Source: Thalassospira sp. UBA1131 | Lineage (GTDB): Bacteria; Pseudomonadota; Alphaproteobacteria; Rhodospirillales; Thalassospiraceae | NCBI RefSeq assembly: GCF_002311515.1 | Contig: NZ_DCAO01000115.1 | Location: 1-12,512 of the forward strand | Reading direction: 5' to 3' | Length of the DNA stretch: 12,512 nucleotides | In this document: in pieces, positions 11,710 through 12,512 of the stretch | Position numbering within the stretch: position 1 is the first letter of the stretch | Layout: each line of letters opens with the position of its first letter | Notes under the pieces: generated by a model | What the model saw: the letters and a program-made list of their open reading frames with translations, nothing else | What the model was told of the DNA's origin: nothing | Database searches by the model: none | Made by a program: the position numbers and the translations under genes

Positions 11710-12512
11710 CGCTGCGTCTCGAAAATATCGGAACCCGTTATGGCAAGGTGCGGGTCGTATCTGGTGTTACCACGCCCACGATCCAGCCAGGCACTGTCAC
11801 TGCCGTGATCGGCCCGAATGCGGCCGGAAAATCCAGCCTGTTTCGCCGCGTGGCCGGCCTTGCAAAGGGCGATGGTATTGTTGACCTTGGATCACACCGC
11901 AAGGAACGCAATACGATTTGTTATATGCCCCAGGATACTGGCTCAACCGCGGTGCTGTCGGTCTATGAATCGATCATTCTGGCCGCCAAGCAGGGATCAA
12001 GCCTGCGCGTGCGGGCAGATGAACTGGCACGTATTGACGATATTCTGGCTGCCCTTCGTATTGGTGATCTCGCGGCGCGTAACTTGGGCGAGCTCAGCGG
12101 CGGGCAACGCCAGCTGGTCGCGATTGCCCAGACCCTGGTGCGTGATCCGAAAATCCTTTTGATGGATGAACCGACATCAGCACTTGATCTGCATCGCCAG
12201 ATGGAAGTCCTGTCCTTTATGCGTGATGTCGCCAAGGGCCAGAACATCATCGTCCTGATCGCCATTCACGACCTCAACCACGCCCTGCAATATTGCGATC
12301 AGGCCATGGCCATCCGCAATGGCAAGATGGTCGCATTCGGTCCGTGTTCTGATGTCATCGACAGCGACCTTCTGCGCGATGTCTATCAGGTTGATGGCCA
12401 TGTCGAACTCAATTCGCTTGGCCATCCGCATATCGTCCTGCGCGGCCCGAGTGATGAAACCAACAGTCGGCACAATACGGCCACGGCGCGCAAGACCCTG
12501 ACGGAGGTCGCA
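11703..12512 (+). CDS. FecE-type ABC importer ATPase (open at right edge)
   Basis: The nucleotide-binding subunit of the same importer; 270 residues are visible without a stop codon. Walker A is GPNAAGKSS (37-45), where the usual GPNGAGKS has Ala in place of one Gly. The Q-loop is MPQD (Gln77), the ABC signature LSGGQRQ (131-137), Walker B ILLMDEP (151-157), the D-loop SALD (159-162) and the H-loop His189. All the catalytic elements are present, so it should hydrolyse ATP to drive import. The start ATG at 11703 overlaps the permease stop by seven bases and follows GGAGG five bases upstream. Family members are about 250-275 residues, and the tail from about residue 247 looks like a low-conservation extension, so the gene is probably nearly complete. 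Which gene follows, for example a TonB-dependent receptor, lies outside the window. Confidence 0.92.
   Translation, partial: MVTLRLENIGTRYGKVRVVSGVTTPTIQPGTVTAVIGPNAAGKSSLFRRVAGLAKGDGIVDLGSHRKERNTICYMPQDTGSTAVLSVYESIILAAKQGSSLRVRADELARIDDILAALRIGDLAARNLGELSGGQRQLVAIAQTLVRDPKILLMDEPTSALDLHRQMEVLSFMRDVAKGQNIIVLIAIHDLNHALQYCDQAMAIRNGKMVAFGPCSDVIDSDLLRDVYQVDGHVELNSLGHPHIVLRGPSDETNSRHNTATARKTLTEVA

Overview
The window looks like chromosomal DNA from a Gram-negative alphaproteobacterium of moderate GC content. The style of the proteins, with two FCD-type GntR regulators, an EntS-like MFS carrier and a FecBCD-type iron importer, suggests a marine Rhodospirillales genus such as Thalassospira. That placement is an inference from protein character, not a database result. 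I see no rRNA, tRNA, CRISPR array, insertion sequence or phage gene.

Layout: (1) Positions 1-989, minus strand, hold the N-terminal part of a P-type proton-efflux ATPase that runs off the left edge. (2) A divergent FCD-GntR regulator follows at 1118-1771. (3) Positions 1772-2334 hold no convincing protein gene. They carry an AT-rich regulatory island at about 1910-2075, then a run of hairpins ending in a plus-strand intrinsic terminator at 2241-2282. A 10-bp dyad lies directly before the GntR start codon and recurs twice in this island. (4) An MFS exporter (2965-4293) and a CHAP-domain lipoprotein (2335-2904) lie on the minus strand, probably co-transcribed. (5) A 783-residue protein (4584-6935) joins a glycerolipid-type acyltransferase to an alpha/beta-hydrolase. 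(6) A small hypothetical protein (6952-7290, minus) diverges from a second FCD-GntR gene (7426-8046), which is followed at once by an OsmC-family gene (8065-8526). (7) A SAM methyltransferase (8547-9341, minus) diverges from an iron-type ABC importer: binding protein 9518-10648, permease 10648-11709 and ATPase 11703 to the right edge. Two tandem Fur-box-like sites lie between them.

Working together: the three importer genes overlap or abut and form one operon that should bring a ferric complex across the inner membrane under iron control. The methyltransferase shares its control region and may belong to the same iron response. The GntR-OsmC pair looks like a small stress or metabolite-responsive operon. 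The first GntR probably regulates itself and perhaps the unannotated structured transcript downstream. The acyltransferase-hydrolase fusion could make and break lipid esters in one polypeptide.

The strongest leads for new biology are the three-copy operator with the candidate structured RNA (1772-2334) and the acyltransferase-hydrolase fusion with its HX4E motif.
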